DNA of 54,982 bases, from the NCBI GenBank assembly GCA_902518895.1, contig CABYHL010000006.1, positions 1 to 54,982 on the forward strand, in the 5' to 3' direction. Position numbers and translations under genes: made by a program. Source of the DNA: an uncultured Alphaproteobacteria bacterium. GTDB lineage: Bacteria > Pseudomonadota > Alphaproteobacteria > HIMB59 > GCA-002718135. Numbering within the stretch: position 1 is the first letter of the stretch; each line of letters opens with the position of its first letter. Under the pieces are notes generated by a model. That model was not told the DNA's origin and made no database searches. It worked only from the letters and a program-made list of their open reading frames with translations. Of the stretch, positions 37,923-46,444 are shown one piece after another.

Positions 37923-38090
37923 TTTTGATTTGAGTAAATATTTTTAATATATTATATCAAATTTACAAGTAAAACAAACGTATATTAATTTAAACATTCA
38001 AAATAGATAAATATTAAAGTTTATACAATTTGTTTTTTGGTATTTTATAAATTAAAAATAACTATATATAAATGTAACCTAACAAATTTT
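37923..38090. promoter_or_regulatory. Divergent gap between the TylF operon and pseB, with promoter candidate
   Basis: This 168-base gap is the longest in the window and extremely AT-rich. On the minus strand an exact TATAAT (37956-37951) lies 28 bases before the TylF-like start; the -35 is only TTTGTT/GTTTGT-like. On the plus side TATATA-type sequences precede pseB but none is convincing. I see no hairpin terminator or tRNA here. Confidence 0.35.
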
Positions 38091-39089
38091 ATGCTCAAAA
38101 ATAAATCAATATTAGTAACTGGTGGAACAGGTTCTTTTGGAAAAAGATTTATTTCAAAAATTATTAAATTTAAACCAAAAAAAATAATAATTTATAGCAG
38201 AGATGAAATGAAACAGTATGATCTCCAAAAAGAATGGCCAGTAACTGATAAAAATCCTTTTAGATACTTCATAGGTGATATTAGAGATATTGAAAGATTA
38301 AAAATTGCAATGGAAAATGTTGATTATGTAATACATGCTGCAGCACTTAAGCATGTACCTTTAGCAGAATACAACCCTTTCGAGGCTATAAAAACAAATA
38401 TTATTGGTGCACAGAATGTAATAGATGCTGCATTACATAACAACGTAAAAAAGATAATTGCTTTAAGTACAGATAAAGCTGCAGCTCCAATCAATCTTTA
38501 TGGCGCAACTAAGCTAGCATCTGATAAACTCTTTATAGCGGCAAATAATTATAGAGGTAATAAAAAGATAAAATTTTCAGTTGTAAGATATGGTAATGTG
38601 CTTGGAAGTAGAGGGTCAGTTATACCTTTCTTTCTTAGTTTAAAAAATAAAGATTATTTTCCAGTTACAGATAAAAGAATGACTAGGTTTAACATAACTT
38701 TAGATCAGGGAGTTGATTTTGTTATTTCTAGTTTATATAAAATGTGGGGTGGTGAAATATTTGTCCCTAAAATACCTTCATATAAAATTACTGACATATT
38801 AAGAGCTATAAATAGTAAAGCAAAAATAAAAAATATAGGAATAAGACCAGGGGAAAAACTTCATGAATATATGATAACCAAAGATGATTCAATAAATACT
38901 GTTGAGTTTAAAAAGTATTTTGTTATTTTACCGCCATCTAAATTATGGAATGTAAATAAATTTTTAAAAAAAGATATTAAAGATATAGGTAAATTTAAAA
39001 AATATGGATTTGAATATAATAGCCTAGATAACAAACAATTTTTATCAGTGGAAATATTAAAAAAACTTATTAAAGAGATAGATAAGTGA
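38091..39089 (+). CDS. pseB: UDP-N-acetylglucosamine 4,6-dehydratase (inverting)
   Basis: PseB starts pseudaminic acid synthesis by dehydrating and C5-epimerising UDP-GlcNAc. The sequence begins MLKNKSILVTGGTGSFGKRF, then YSRDEMKQYDLQ, RYFIGDIRD, AALKHVPLAEYNPFEAI, LSTDKAAAPINLYGATKL with the catalytic Asp-Lys and Tyr-x3-Lys, and RYGNVLGSRGSVIPFF. All are typical of the inverting enzyme. I chose ATG 38091 (332 residues) over an upstream TTG at 38037 because the conserved start matches. Its TGA overlaps the GTG start of pseC. Confidence 0.93.
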   Translation: MLKNKSILVTGGTGSFGKRFISKIIKFKPKKIIIYSRDEMKQYDLQKEWPVTDKNPFRYFIGDIRDIERLKIAMENVDYVIHAAALKHVPLAEYNPFEAIKTNIIGAQNVIDAALHNNVKKIIALSTDKAAAPINLYGATKLASDKLFIAANNYRGNKKIKFSVVRYGNVLGSRGSVIPFFLSLKNKDYFPVTDKRMTRFNITLDQGVDFVISSLYKMWGGEIFVPKIPSYKITDILRAINSKAKIKNIGIRPGEKLHEYMITKDDSINTVEFKKYFVILPPSKLWNVNKFLKKDIKDIGKFKKYGFEYNSLDNKQFLSVEILKKLIKEIDK

Positions 39090-40234
39090 ACATAATCAAT
39101 TACACAAAACAATATTTAGATAAAGAAGATAAAAAAATTATTTTAGAAGTTTTAAACTCAAGTAACTTAACTCAAGGTAAATATGTTAATAGGTTTGAAA
39201 ATAACCTAAAAAAATATTTCAATTCAAAATTTTGTACTGCAGTATCTAGTGGTACAGCAGGATTACATTTAGTAAGCAAAGCTCTTGGTTGGGATAATAA
39301 AGATTACATTGTCACAACACCAATTACCTTTATAGCGTCAGCAAATTCAATTGAATACTCAAATGCAAATACTTTGCTATGCGATATTGAAGATAAATAT
39401 AACACAATAGACCCAAATAAATTAGAGGATCTAATTAAAAAAAATATTAAAAAAAATAGAAAAATTCGTGCAATTATTGCAGTAGATTATGGAGGAATGT
39501 TATGCGATTGGAGTGCGCTAAAATTTATTTCTAATAAATACAATATTATTTTAATTAATGATAATTGTCATGCTCTTGGGTCTAGATATAATAATAATAA
39601 AAGTTATGCGCTTAATTATGCACATATAGTTGTTCAAAGTTTTCATCCTGCAAAAAATATTACCACTGGAGAAGGTGGTGCGGTTTTGACAAATATTAAA
39701 AAAATAAATGATAAAATTAGATCTTTTAGAACTCACGGTATAGATTATTTAAAAAAAAGAAAATATAATTGGGACTATTCTATAAGTGAAATTGGATACA
39801 ATTATAGGATTACAGATATCCAATGTGCATTAGGTATAAGTCAATTAAAAAAAATTAATAAATTTACAAAAAAGAGAAATGAAATAGCAAAAATTTATAA
39901 TAAGAAAATTAATAATGAATTAATCAAGACCCCTTTTTCTAAAAAAAAGGTTTATAATTCTTTTAACCTATATCCTATAAAAATAAATTTTAAAAAAACT
40001 AAAATTAATAAATTAGAAATGTATAATTTATTTAAAAAAAACAAAATAAACTTACAAGTTCACTATAAACCAATTCATTTTTATGAATATTATAAAAAAA
40101 AATATAATTTTAGTGAAAATTCTTTTCCAATATCAAAAAAATTCTATGATAGTGTTTTTTCATTTCCAATATACTATGATTTATCAAGTAATAATCAAAA
40201 TAGAGTCATTAATATATTAAATAAAATTATTTAA
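39086..40234 (+). CDS. pseC: UDP-4-amino-4,6-dideoxy-N-acetyl-beta-L-altrosamine transaminase
   Basis: PseC is the PLP-dependent aminotransferase of step two. The 382-residue DegT/DnrJ-type sequence has SSGTAGLHLVSKAL near 54, TTPITFIASANS, DNCHALGS, and the PLP lysine Lys190 in SFHPAKNITTGEGGA, then RSFRTHG and YNYRITDIQCALG. It starts with GTG overlapping the pseB stop. The 3' end overlaps the convergent pseF by 18 bases. Confidence 0.93.
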   Translation: MNIINYTKQYLDKEDKKIILEVLNSSNLTQGKYVNRFENNLKKYFNSKFCTAVSSGTAGLHLVSKALGWDNKDYIVTTPITFIASANSIEYSNANTLLCDIEDKYNTIDPNKLEDLIKKNIKKNRKIRAIIAVDYGGMLCDWSALKFISNKYNIILINDNCHALGSRYNNNKSYALNYAHIVVQSFHPAKNITTGEGGAVLTNIKKINDKIRSFRTHGIDYLKKRKYNWDYSISEIGYNYRITDIQCALGISQLKKINKFTKKRNEIAKIYNKKINNELIKTPFSKKKVYNSFNLYPIKINFKKTKINKLEMYNLFKKNKINLQVHYKPIHFYEYYKKKYNFSENSFPISKKFYDSVFSFPIYYDLSSNNQNRVINILNKII

Positions 40235-40903
40235 ATTAATTTTTTTTATATATTTCAGATCACTGTGATTATCTAAATCAAATACCTCATCTTTTTCGAG
40301 TATTATTGGAATTGAATTGTTTGAAATTGGTTCTATCTCGTTTTCAAAAGCTGTAGATCTTCCAAAATAAAATTGGCCCGCATCATGATAATATTTTTGA
40401 AAATCTTGAGTTCTTTTTTTTATATTATCTGGCCACGTGGTCTTAATGATATTATTTTTAAATGTAAAAGCTCTCTGAATAGGATGATTATACTCTGTGA
40501 TTGTTATTACATATGATTTTTTTTTATTTTTATTTAATAGTTGAAATGCTCTTCTAACATAATTTACATTTAATAATAATGATGTGGGATAAACACAGCA
40601 TACATATTTAAAATGAATATTTTTTTTCTTATACCAATATATAGCATGTTTAACTACTTTACTTGCTCTAGTATTATCATCGGATAAATTTTTAGGTCTA
40701 AGAAAAGGAGTTTGAGCTCCATATCGGTTTGAGATATCAATAATTTTTGATGAATCTGTTGAAACAATAATTTTATCAAATATCTTACATTTAATTAGTT
40801 TTTTTATAACATAATAAATTATTGGCTTATTATTAACTTTAATTATATTCTTGTTTTTTATTCTTTTACTTCCAATTCTTGCAGGAATAATTGCTAAATT
40901 CAT
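40217..40903 (-). CDS. pseF: Pseudaminic acid cytidylyltransferase
   Basis: PseF activates Pse to CMP-Pse, the last step. The 228-residue protein opens MNLAIIPARIGSKRIKNKN, the CTP-binding motif of CMP-sialate synthetase relatives, and continues VSTDSSKIIDIS, FLRPKNLSDDNTRASKVV and YHDAGQFYFGR. The ATG at 40903 overlaps the upstream stop as ATGA, which decides the start against a TTG seven codons earlier. It is the last gene of the leftward Pse operon. Confidence 0.92.
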   Translation of the reverse strand: MNLAIIPARIGSKRIKNKNIIKVNNKPIIYYVIKKLIKCKIFDKIIVSTDSSKIIDISNRYGAQTPFLRPKNLSDDNTRASKVVKHAIYWYKKKNIHFKYVCCVYPTSLLLNVNYVRRAFQLLNKNKKKSYVITITEYNHPIQRAFTFKNNIIKTTWPDNIKKRTQDFQKYYHDAGQFYFGRSTAFENEIEPISNNSIPIILEKDEVFDLDNHSDLKYIKKINLNNFI

Positions 40904-41505
40904 AATTTTTTTAACAAAAACCAAGTAAGGTTATCTTGAGGATATTTGTAATCATTCTTATATAAAAAACCATAATCAACTAAATTTAAATTGTAATCGT
41001 TAAGCATTTCGCCTGCAAAATCTCTTTTGAAAAGTTTATTTTTGAATTTTCTATAATTAATTTTTATAGGAGTTGGGTTAAAATATTCTACAAGTAATAT
41101 ATATTTATTAGAAAGTTCATAAATTTGTTTATAATATTTTTTTAATTCATGCGGATCTATATGAATTAAAACCCCTTTAGTAAAAACTAAATCATATCTT
41201 TTGCTACTCTTAAAATTTTTGAATGTTCCTAAATAATTTTTTGATATTTTCTTTTTATTAAGAATTTCAATAGATTTTTTGTTAATATCAATACCATATA
41301 GTTTAATTTTAGGCGCAATTTTGTTAATAGCTTGCAAATTCAAACCAATATTACAACCTACTTCAAAGACACTATCAATTTTTAAAAAATATTTTTTTAG
41401 TTTTTTAAAGAAAGCTATATTGGAATTTAATATGTTTTCATCATTATTTCTGGATATATAATTATTTCCAAAATTACCCTTCCAAAACTTTTCTTGCTCA
41501 TTCAT
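40900..41505 (-). CDS. Pseudaminic acid biosynthesis-associated methylase
   Basis: A 201-residue class I SAM methyltransferase starting MNEQEKFWKGNFGNNYISRN, the opening of the Pse-associated methylase family. It has FEVGCNIGLNLQAI for SAM binding, FTKGVLIHIDP, and the C-terminal RDFAGEMLNDY and DNLTWFLL. The family is defined by its place in Pse clusters; the methylated position is not known to me. It overlaps pseF by four bases and follows the amidotransferase after one base. Confidence 0.85.
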   Translation of the reverse strand: MNEQEKFWKGNFGNNYISRNNDENILNSNIAFFKKLKKYFLKIDSVFEVGCNIGLNLQAINKIAPKIKLYGIDINKKSIEILNKKKISKNYLGTFKNFKSSKRYDLVFTKGVLIHIDPHELKKYYKQIYELSNKYILLVEYFNPTPIKINYRKFKNKLFKRDFAGEMLNDYNLNLVDYGFLYKNDYKYPQDNLTWFLLKKL

Positions 41506-41506
41506 T

Positions 41507-42640
41507 TTATGATCTTTTTAATTTGAGTATCCACTCTTTTTTATTATTTAAATAAAAAATTTCTTTGTTAACAAAATTATCTATTATACTATTGTATTCT
41601 TCTAGAGATATATTTAAGTAATTACAGAACTTTGTAATATTTTTTGGATTAACTTTCCCATCAATTTTTCTTACTATTTTTAATGCTTCTTGTCTTGAAA
41701 TTAATTTTTCTCTAATCATAATATTAAGTTGATCTGTAGCTCTACCATAGCCATATTTTAAATACTTTATAGACTCTCTTATATCAATAAACTCCATATC
41801 ACAATTTTCTTCTGTCATAAAAGACCCGTATTGTGGCTTCTCAAGACTCTTCCAACCATATTTTTTTTTAACAAATTTAGTATGCTCTACTGGTGTCCAT
41901 TTAAAAAAGTGTCCATAAAAAATTGCTTTAATATTATTTTTTTCTATTAATTCATCATCTGGATAAAATAGAATTTTAATATCATCTTTTTTTGTATCTT
42001 CATCAATCATATCTTCTTCTCTGTACCCTCTCATACCTCCAAATTCTTGGCGCCATCTTTTGTTCATAACCATATTATCTCTAGAATATTTAGGACCCCC
42101 ATATTCAAAAATTGGATTTTCACCATATATAATCAGTGGAATTTTAAACTTTACAGCTATATGAATTGGTATCGTAAATATGCCTACATGATTAACCCAG
42201 TAAGGATCGCCTACAGTTTCAAAACCTTTATAAACAAATTTTTTTACTATATTTGGATTCAAAGTAAAATGTATATGGTCTACGCCAATTGATTTTAAAA
42301 CCTCCAAGTTATGAGTACCTATATCTGATTGATCAAATTGATCAAAGGTAACTGCTAAAACTCTTAATCCATGAATTACCTTCATAGCATGAGTTTGCCA
42401 CGTACTATCCTTGCCACCACTTACGGGAACAATACAATCATATTCTCTGAATTTAGTGGATTGAAGTGTTTCTTGAATAATTTGATTAAATTCTTTTGAT
42501 CTTTCATCCCAATTTAAATCACTTTGGCTATTTAAATGTTTTCTTTTAGCAGAGTTACAAGCATCACAAATATCATCTTTATCAAAATAAATATCAGGTT
42601 TAGTATTCGGGAATAAACAATTTTTACAATATTTAATCAT
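41507..42640 (-). CDS. N-acetyl sugar amidotransferase (WbpG/PseA type)
   Basis: A 377-residue PP-loop ATP pyrophosphatase. Four cysteines (C5, C8, C25, C28) look like a zinc site, and the ATP motif SGGKDS lies at 74-79. Later segments EYGGPKYSRDN, FGGMRGYREEDMID and YGRATDQLNIMIRE fit the family that turns an N-acetyl group into an acetamidino group on nonulosonic or mannuronic acid precursors. WbpG in Pseudomonas works with HisH- and HisF-like partners, and both are encoded directly upstream here. The gene overlaps the HisF-like gene as ATGA. Confidence 0.88.
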   Translation of the reverse strand: MIKYCKNCLFPNTKPDIYFDKDDICDACNSAKRKHLNSQSDLNWDERSKEFNQIIQETLQSTKFREYDCIVPVSGGKDSTWQTHAMKVIHGLRVLAVTFDQFDQSDIGTHNLEVLKSIGVDHIHFTLNPNIVKKFVYKGFETVGDPYWVNHVGIFTIPIHIAVKFKIPLIIYGENPIFEYGGPKYSRDNMVMNKRWRQEFGGMRGYREEDMIDEDTKKDDIKILFYPDDELIEKNNIKAIFYGHFFKWTPVEHTKFVKKKYGWKSLEKPQYGSFMTEENCDMEFIDIRESIKYLKYGYGRATDQLNIMIREKLISRQEALKIVRKIDGKVNPKNITKFCNYLNISLEEYNSIIDNFVNKEIFYLNNKKEWILKLKRS

Positions 42641-43386
42641 TTCATTCTTATAGATATTTTATTATTTTTTAAATATTCTTTTATTGAAATAATTGTTTCA
42701 CCAATCCAAAAAAAAATACTGCCTGCAGCTACAGCTTCTGCACCTGCATTAAATGCTTTTAAAAAATCTTCTTTTGATCCACAGCCACCCATAGTAATTA
42801 CTGGCACATTACTAATTTTAGTAATAATTTCAATAAAGTTAATATCAAATCCTTTCATCGTACCGTCCAAATCGACAAAATTAATTAAAACTTCACCTGC
42901 GCCTAATTTTTCAATTTCTTTTATTTCAATTAATGGGTCTAGTGGATTTTTATTTTCCAAATTTTTAATCATAAACGGTATATTATTTTTTCTAATAATA
43001 TCCATACAAACAACAACTGATTGATTGCCAAAATATTTTGCAATTTGTTCAATAACTTTTCTATTTTCAAAATAAGACGTTTTAATTACTATTTTATCCG
43101 CCCCACTTTCAAATAGTCTTTTTGCATTATCTAAATTTCTAATTCCACCTCCAACAGTTAGAGGCATATTGCAAAATTTACTTATTTCATAAATATTAGA
43201 ATAGTTTATTTTATTATTATCATAAGCATCAATATCTAAAATAAACATTTCATCTGCAAATCTTTTTGAAAAAACTTTTGTTGTAGATACAAAATCTCCT
43301 ACAATTCTATGTTCATCAAATTGAATTGATTTTACTATTGAACTTCCCTTAATAAGTAATGCTGGGATTATTCTTTTTTTTAACAT
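42637..43386 (-). CDS. HisF-like ammonia-transfer subunit for sugar amidotransferase
   Basis: A 249-residue (beta/alpha)8 barrel of the HisF family, with LTVGGGIRNLDNAKRLFESGADKI and VITMGGCGSKEDF for phosphate binding. Canonical HisF opens with IIPCLDVKDGRVVKG, whose Asp11 is catalytic. Here the segment is IIPALLIKGSSIVKS with Leu11. The second catalytic Asp, in VVVCMDI, is kept. Loss of Asp11 argues against cyclase activity in histidine synthesis. It supports a role channelling ammonia to the amidotransferase whose gene it overlaps. Confidence 0.87.
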   Translation of the reverse strand: MLKKRIIPALLIKGSSIVKSIQFDEHRIVGDFVSTTKVFSKRFADEMFILDIDAYDNNKINYSNIYEISKFCNMPLTVGGGIRNLDNAKRLFESGADKIVIKTSYFENRKVIEQIAKYFGNQSVVVCMDIIRKNNIPFMIKNLENKNPLDPLIEIKEIEKLGAGEVLINFVDLDGTMKGFDINFIEIITKISNVPVITMGGCGSKEDFLKAFNAGAEAVAAGSIFFWIGETIISIKEYLKNNKISIRMK

Positions 43387-43387
43387 T

Positions 43388-44008
43388 TTATAAATTATAA
43401 AAATTTTTTAATAACTTTAACCCAGGTTCTTGACTTTTTTCTGGATGAAATTGAAAACCGTAAATTTTGTTTTTCTGTATTGCGCCAATATAATTTTCAC
43501 CTGAATAATTAAAATTCATTGTTTTAGCCTGTCGATCATTTACATTTATTGAATAACTATGAACAAAATAATAATTTGACTCTATATCAATAGAATTAAA
43601 TAAATTTATGTTAATTTTTTTTTCAAAATTATTCCAACCTACGTGAGGAAGTTTTATTTTCCTATTTTTATCCATTTTATCAACAGTTCCTGTAATAAGA
43701 TCTAAACCTTTTGTAGCTTGAAATTCATATCCTTGAGACATAAGTAATTGCATTCCAACACAAATACCCAATAAATATCCTCCTTTTTTAATATGATTCT
43801 TAATTAGCTTAGTAAAACCAAAAGAATTTAAATTACTCATAGCAGAAGGAAAGGAGCCCACTCCAATTAAAACAATTTTATTAAATTTTTCTATTTCATC
43901 AGGATTATCAGAAACATAGGTATCAATGTTAATCAGATTAAAGCCATTTTTTATAGATATAATATTTCCAATTTTATAATCGATTATAGCAATGGTCTCT
44001 TTATTCAT
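43388..44008 (-). CDS. HisH-like glutaminase for sugar amidotransferase
   Basis: A 206-residue class I glutaminase with Cys83 in LLGICVGMQLL and His188/Glu190 in FQFHPEKS; GVGSFPSAM and LPHVGWNNF are HisH-family segments. Its HisF partner follows after one base, then the PP-loop amidotransferase. No other histidine gene is present, so the trio most likely makes an acetamidino group on the pseudaminic acid. First gene of the five-gene leftward operon hisH-like, hisF-like, amidotransferase, methylase, pseF. Confidence 0.87.
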   Translation of the reverse strand: MNKETIAIIDYKIGNIISIKNGFNLINIDTYVSDNPDEIEKFNKIVLIGVGSFPSAMSNLNSFGFTKLIKNHIKKGGYLLGICVGMQLLMSQGYEFQATKGLDLITGTVDKMDKNRKIKLPHVGWNNFEKKININLFNSIDIESNYYFVHSYSINVNDRQAKTMNFNYSGENYIGAIQKNKIYGFQFHPEKSQEPGLKLLKNFYNL

Positions 44009-44042
44009 TATTCCAATGTTATTAAAAATGATAATTATTTAT

Positions 44043-44081
44043 ATTATAAATCTTAAATTTATTTATAAAAAAATCTATAAT
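44043..44081. promoter_or_regulatory. Back-to-back -10 candidates controlling the Pse operons
   Basis: In the 111-base divergent gap, exact TATAAT hexamers occur on both strands: 44076-44081 on plus, 38 bases before pseH, and 44048-44043 on minus, 34 bases before the HisH-like gene. Recognisable -35 elements are lacking (TTAAAT on the plus side). The arrangement would let a single site control both arms. Confidence 0.35.
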
Positions 44082-44119
44082 AAATAAGAGGTATTTAGTA
44101 AAAGTTAATAATAAAATAA

Positions 44120-44572
44120 ATGTATATTTTAAGAAAAGCTAATTTCAAAGATAATTTAGATATATTTAATTGGAGAAATGATGAAACTTCCAGAAAAATG
44201 TTTTTTAATACAAAGAAAATTAAATGGAAAGAACACTGTATTTGGTTTGAAAGCAATTTAAATAATAATAAAAAATGCCTATTAATTTGTAGTAGGAAAA
44301 ATAATTTTAAAGTTGCAATTATAAGATTCGATTTATTAAAATATAAAGCAAAAATTTCAGTAAATTTGAATCCATCTATGCGTGGAAAAGGTCATGCAGT
44401 AAATTGTTTGAATTTATCTTTAGAATACCTTAAAAATTTTTATCCAAATATAAAAAGTATTATAGCTGAAATCAAATCTAATAATATTGTGAGTATAAAA
44501 ACTTTTGAAAAAATTGGATTTATATTTGTTAAATCCAAAGAAAATATTTTGCACTATGAAAAGAAATTATGA
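44120..44572 (+). CDS. pseH: UDP-4-amino-4,6-dideoxy-N-acetyl-beta-L-altrosamine N-acetyltransferase (GNAT)
   Basis: A 150-residue GNAT acetyltransferase. It opens YILRKANFKDNLDIFNWRND, with FNTKKIKWKEHCIWFES typical of PseH-like GNATs and the acetyl-CoA loop MRGKGHA near 92. PseH acetylates the 4-amino group made by PseC. Weak general similarity to RimJ-type enzymes exists, but the four-base overlap with pseG decides the assignment. Confidence 0.85.
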   Translation: MYILRKANFKDNLDIFNWRNDETSRKMFFNTKKIKWKEHCIWFESNLNNNKKCLLICSRKNNFKVAIIRFDLLKYKAKISVNLNPSMRGKGHAVNCLNLSLEYLKNFYPNIKSIIAEIKSNNIVSIKTFEKIGFIFVKSKENILHYEKKL

Positions 44573-45651
44573 CAACTAACTTTGTTTTTAGAGTAGATTC
44601 CTCTATTAATATAGGATCAGGTCATGTTAGCAGGTGTATAAATTATGCTTTGTATCTTAAGAAACTTGGTAATAATGTAAGTTTTGTATGTAGAGAGTTA
44701 AATGGAAATATTATACATAAAATAAAGTTAAATAAAATTAAAGTCCACATTCTAAATTTAAGACAAAATAATAAATTAAAAAAAAAAAGAAATTATAATA
44801 AATTTTTAGGAGATACCTTAAAAAATGATCTCGAGGATACAATATCAGTTATCAAAAGGTTTGATAAAGTAGATTTACTGATAATTGATCACTATTGGAT
44901 AAATTATAGTTGGCAAAAATTAATAAAAAATTATGTTAATAAAATATTAGTAATAGAAGACCTGTATAATAGAAAGCATTACTGTGATTTCCTTTTAAAT
45001 TATAATAACTTTAGTAACGCAAAAAAAATCTATTCAAAATTAAATAATAAAAATACTAGACTTCTTCTCGGTCCAAAATATTTATTACTACCTAAAGATT
45101 ACTATTCAAATTATAATAGAATTGATCTCAATAAAATAAAAATTTTTATTTTTTTTGGGCACTCTGACAATAATAATTTAACTATTAAAGTTTTAAGGTA
45201 TTTAATAAATATTAAAAATTTTAATTTTTTTTACAATATTGCAATTGGTGAAGAATCAAGAAAATTAAAATTAATAAAAAAACTTTTTGGTAAAAGCAAA
45301 AATTACAAAATATTTGTGCAAACAAAAAATATTAAAAAAGTTTTATTGAATAGTCACTTAGCAGTTGGATCTGGTGGATTTAATTCTTTTGAAAGAATTA
45401 GATTATGTGTTCCGTCAATTGTAATCAGTAATGCAGCAAACCAAAATTGGGTATGTAAATTTTTATCTAATAAAAAATTAATAGAATATTTAGGTAATGA
45501 AAAATCTATTAACAAATCTGTATTTGAAAATAAAATTAAAGAATTAATTTATAATTATGATAATAAAATTAATATATTATTAAAAAAACAATATTTATTT
45601 CCAAAGGAATCAATGGATAATTTACATAAAAAAATTATGAAATATATTTAA
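44569..45651 (+). CDS. pseG: UDP-2,4-diacetamido-2,4,6-trideoxy-beta-L-altropyranose hydrolase
   Basis: PseG removes UDP from the diacetamido sugar before condensation. The 360-residue GT-B-like protein opens FVFRVDSSINIGSGHVSRCINYA, with the Gly-His loop carrying the catalytic histidine, then IIDHYWINYSW and VGSGGFNSFERIRLCVPSIVI, the UDP-binding C-terminal motif. An uninterrupted run of 11 A bases (44778-44788) lies within the coding region. The frame is intact here. Confidence 0.9.
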   Translation: MTTNFVFRVDSSINIGSGHVSRCINYALYLKKLGNNVSFVCRELNGNIIHKIKLNKIKVHILNLRQNNKLKKKRNYNKFLGDTLKNDLEDTISVIKRFDKVDLLIIDHYWINYSWQKLIKNYVNKILVIEDLYNRKHYCDFLLNYNNFSNAKKIYSKLNNKNTRLLLGPKYLLLPKDYYSNYNRIDLNKIKIFIFFGHSDNNNLTIKVLRYLINIKNFNFFYNIAIGEESRKLKLIKKLFGKSKNYKIFVQTKNIKKVLLNSHLAVGSGGFNSFERIRLCVPSIVISNAANQNWVCKFLSNKKLIEYLGNEKSINKSVFENKIKELIYNYDNKINILLKKQYLFPKESMDNLHKKIMKYI

Positions 45652-45743
45652 ATTTATAGAATTAAAAATATCTTTTGTATTATCAGATATTAAACTTTAA
45701 TGTTAATAATTATTAGCTTATAAATAATACAAGTTTAAGTTTT

Positions 45744-46427
45744 ATGAAAGTTTTAGTTGTAGTAGCTCACCCTGATGATGAAGTTCTTGGTTGTGGAGGA
45801 ACAATAGCAAAATATTCAAAAAATGGACATAAAGTAAATATAGTTATTGTCTCTGAAGGTTTAACTTCTAGAGATAATGAAAGAAATTTAAATAAAAGAT
45901 TATTACAATTAAATTCTTTAAAAAAACAATCTAAAGAAGCTTCTCAAATTTTAGGCGCTAATTCAATTGAATTTCTAAGTTTACCAGATAACAGACTAGA
46001 TAGCTTAGATTTAATTGAAATTGTAAAAAAAATTGAAAAAATAGTTTTTAAATTTAAACCTCAAGAGATTTTTACTCATCATTATGGTGATCTAAATATT
46101 GATCATAGAATAGTACACCAAGCTGTTATGACAGCTGCAAGACCTCACTCTGCAGATTTTGTAAAAAAAATAATAACATTTGAAAATCCATCTAGTACCG
46201 AATTTCAATCTTTAAGTTTTAACAGTTATTTTAAACCAAATTATTTTCAAGATATTGAAAATTTTTTACCATTAAAGGTAAAAGCGCTAAAAAAATATAA
46301 ATCAGAAATTAGACAATGGCCTCATTCTAGATCAACTAAGTTTTTAGAAATATTAGCAAAATACAGAGGATCAATATCAGGTTTGAAATTAGCTGAGGCA
46401 TTTTTTATTGAAAGATTTATTAATTAA
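45744..46427 (+). CDS. PIG-L (LmbE) family N-deacetylase in the Pse locus
   Basis: A 227-residue PIG-L deacetylase. The zinc and catalytic motif AHPDDE is at 8-13, and the second zinc site is in HHYGDLNIDHRIVHQAV. VSEGLTSRD and MTAARP are other family segments. PIG-L enzymes remove N-acetyl groups from amino sugars. It lies 92 bases after pseG and 17 before a formyltransferase, so removing one acetyl from a Pse precursor before re-acylation is a reasonable inference. Some nonulosonate clusters carry PIG-L genes. Confidence 0.87.
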   Translation: MKVLVVVAHPDDEVLGCGGTIAKYSKNGHKVNIVIVSEGLTSRDNERNLNKRLLQLNSLKKQSKEASQILGANSIEFLSLPDNRLDSLDLIEIVKKIEKIVFKFKPQEIFTHHYGDLNIDHRIVHQAVMTAARPHSADFVKKIITFENPSSTEFQSLSFNSYFKPNYFQDIENFLPLKVKALKKYKSEIRQWPHSRSTKFLEILAKYRGSISGLKLAEAFFIERFIN

Positions 46428-46444
46428 ATGATGTAGAGATCTAT

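Noticed and set aside
38037-38090. TTG-initiated extension of pseB
   Set aside because: The first 18 residues have no family match, whereas ATG 38091 gives the usual MLKNKSILVTGG-type start. The same logic rejected TTG starts for lpxA, lpxI and pseF.
42637-44008. HisH and HisF as histidine biosynthesis genes
   Set aside because: No other his genes are nearby, the catalytic Asp11 of HisF is lost, and both are coupled to a sugar amidotransferase.
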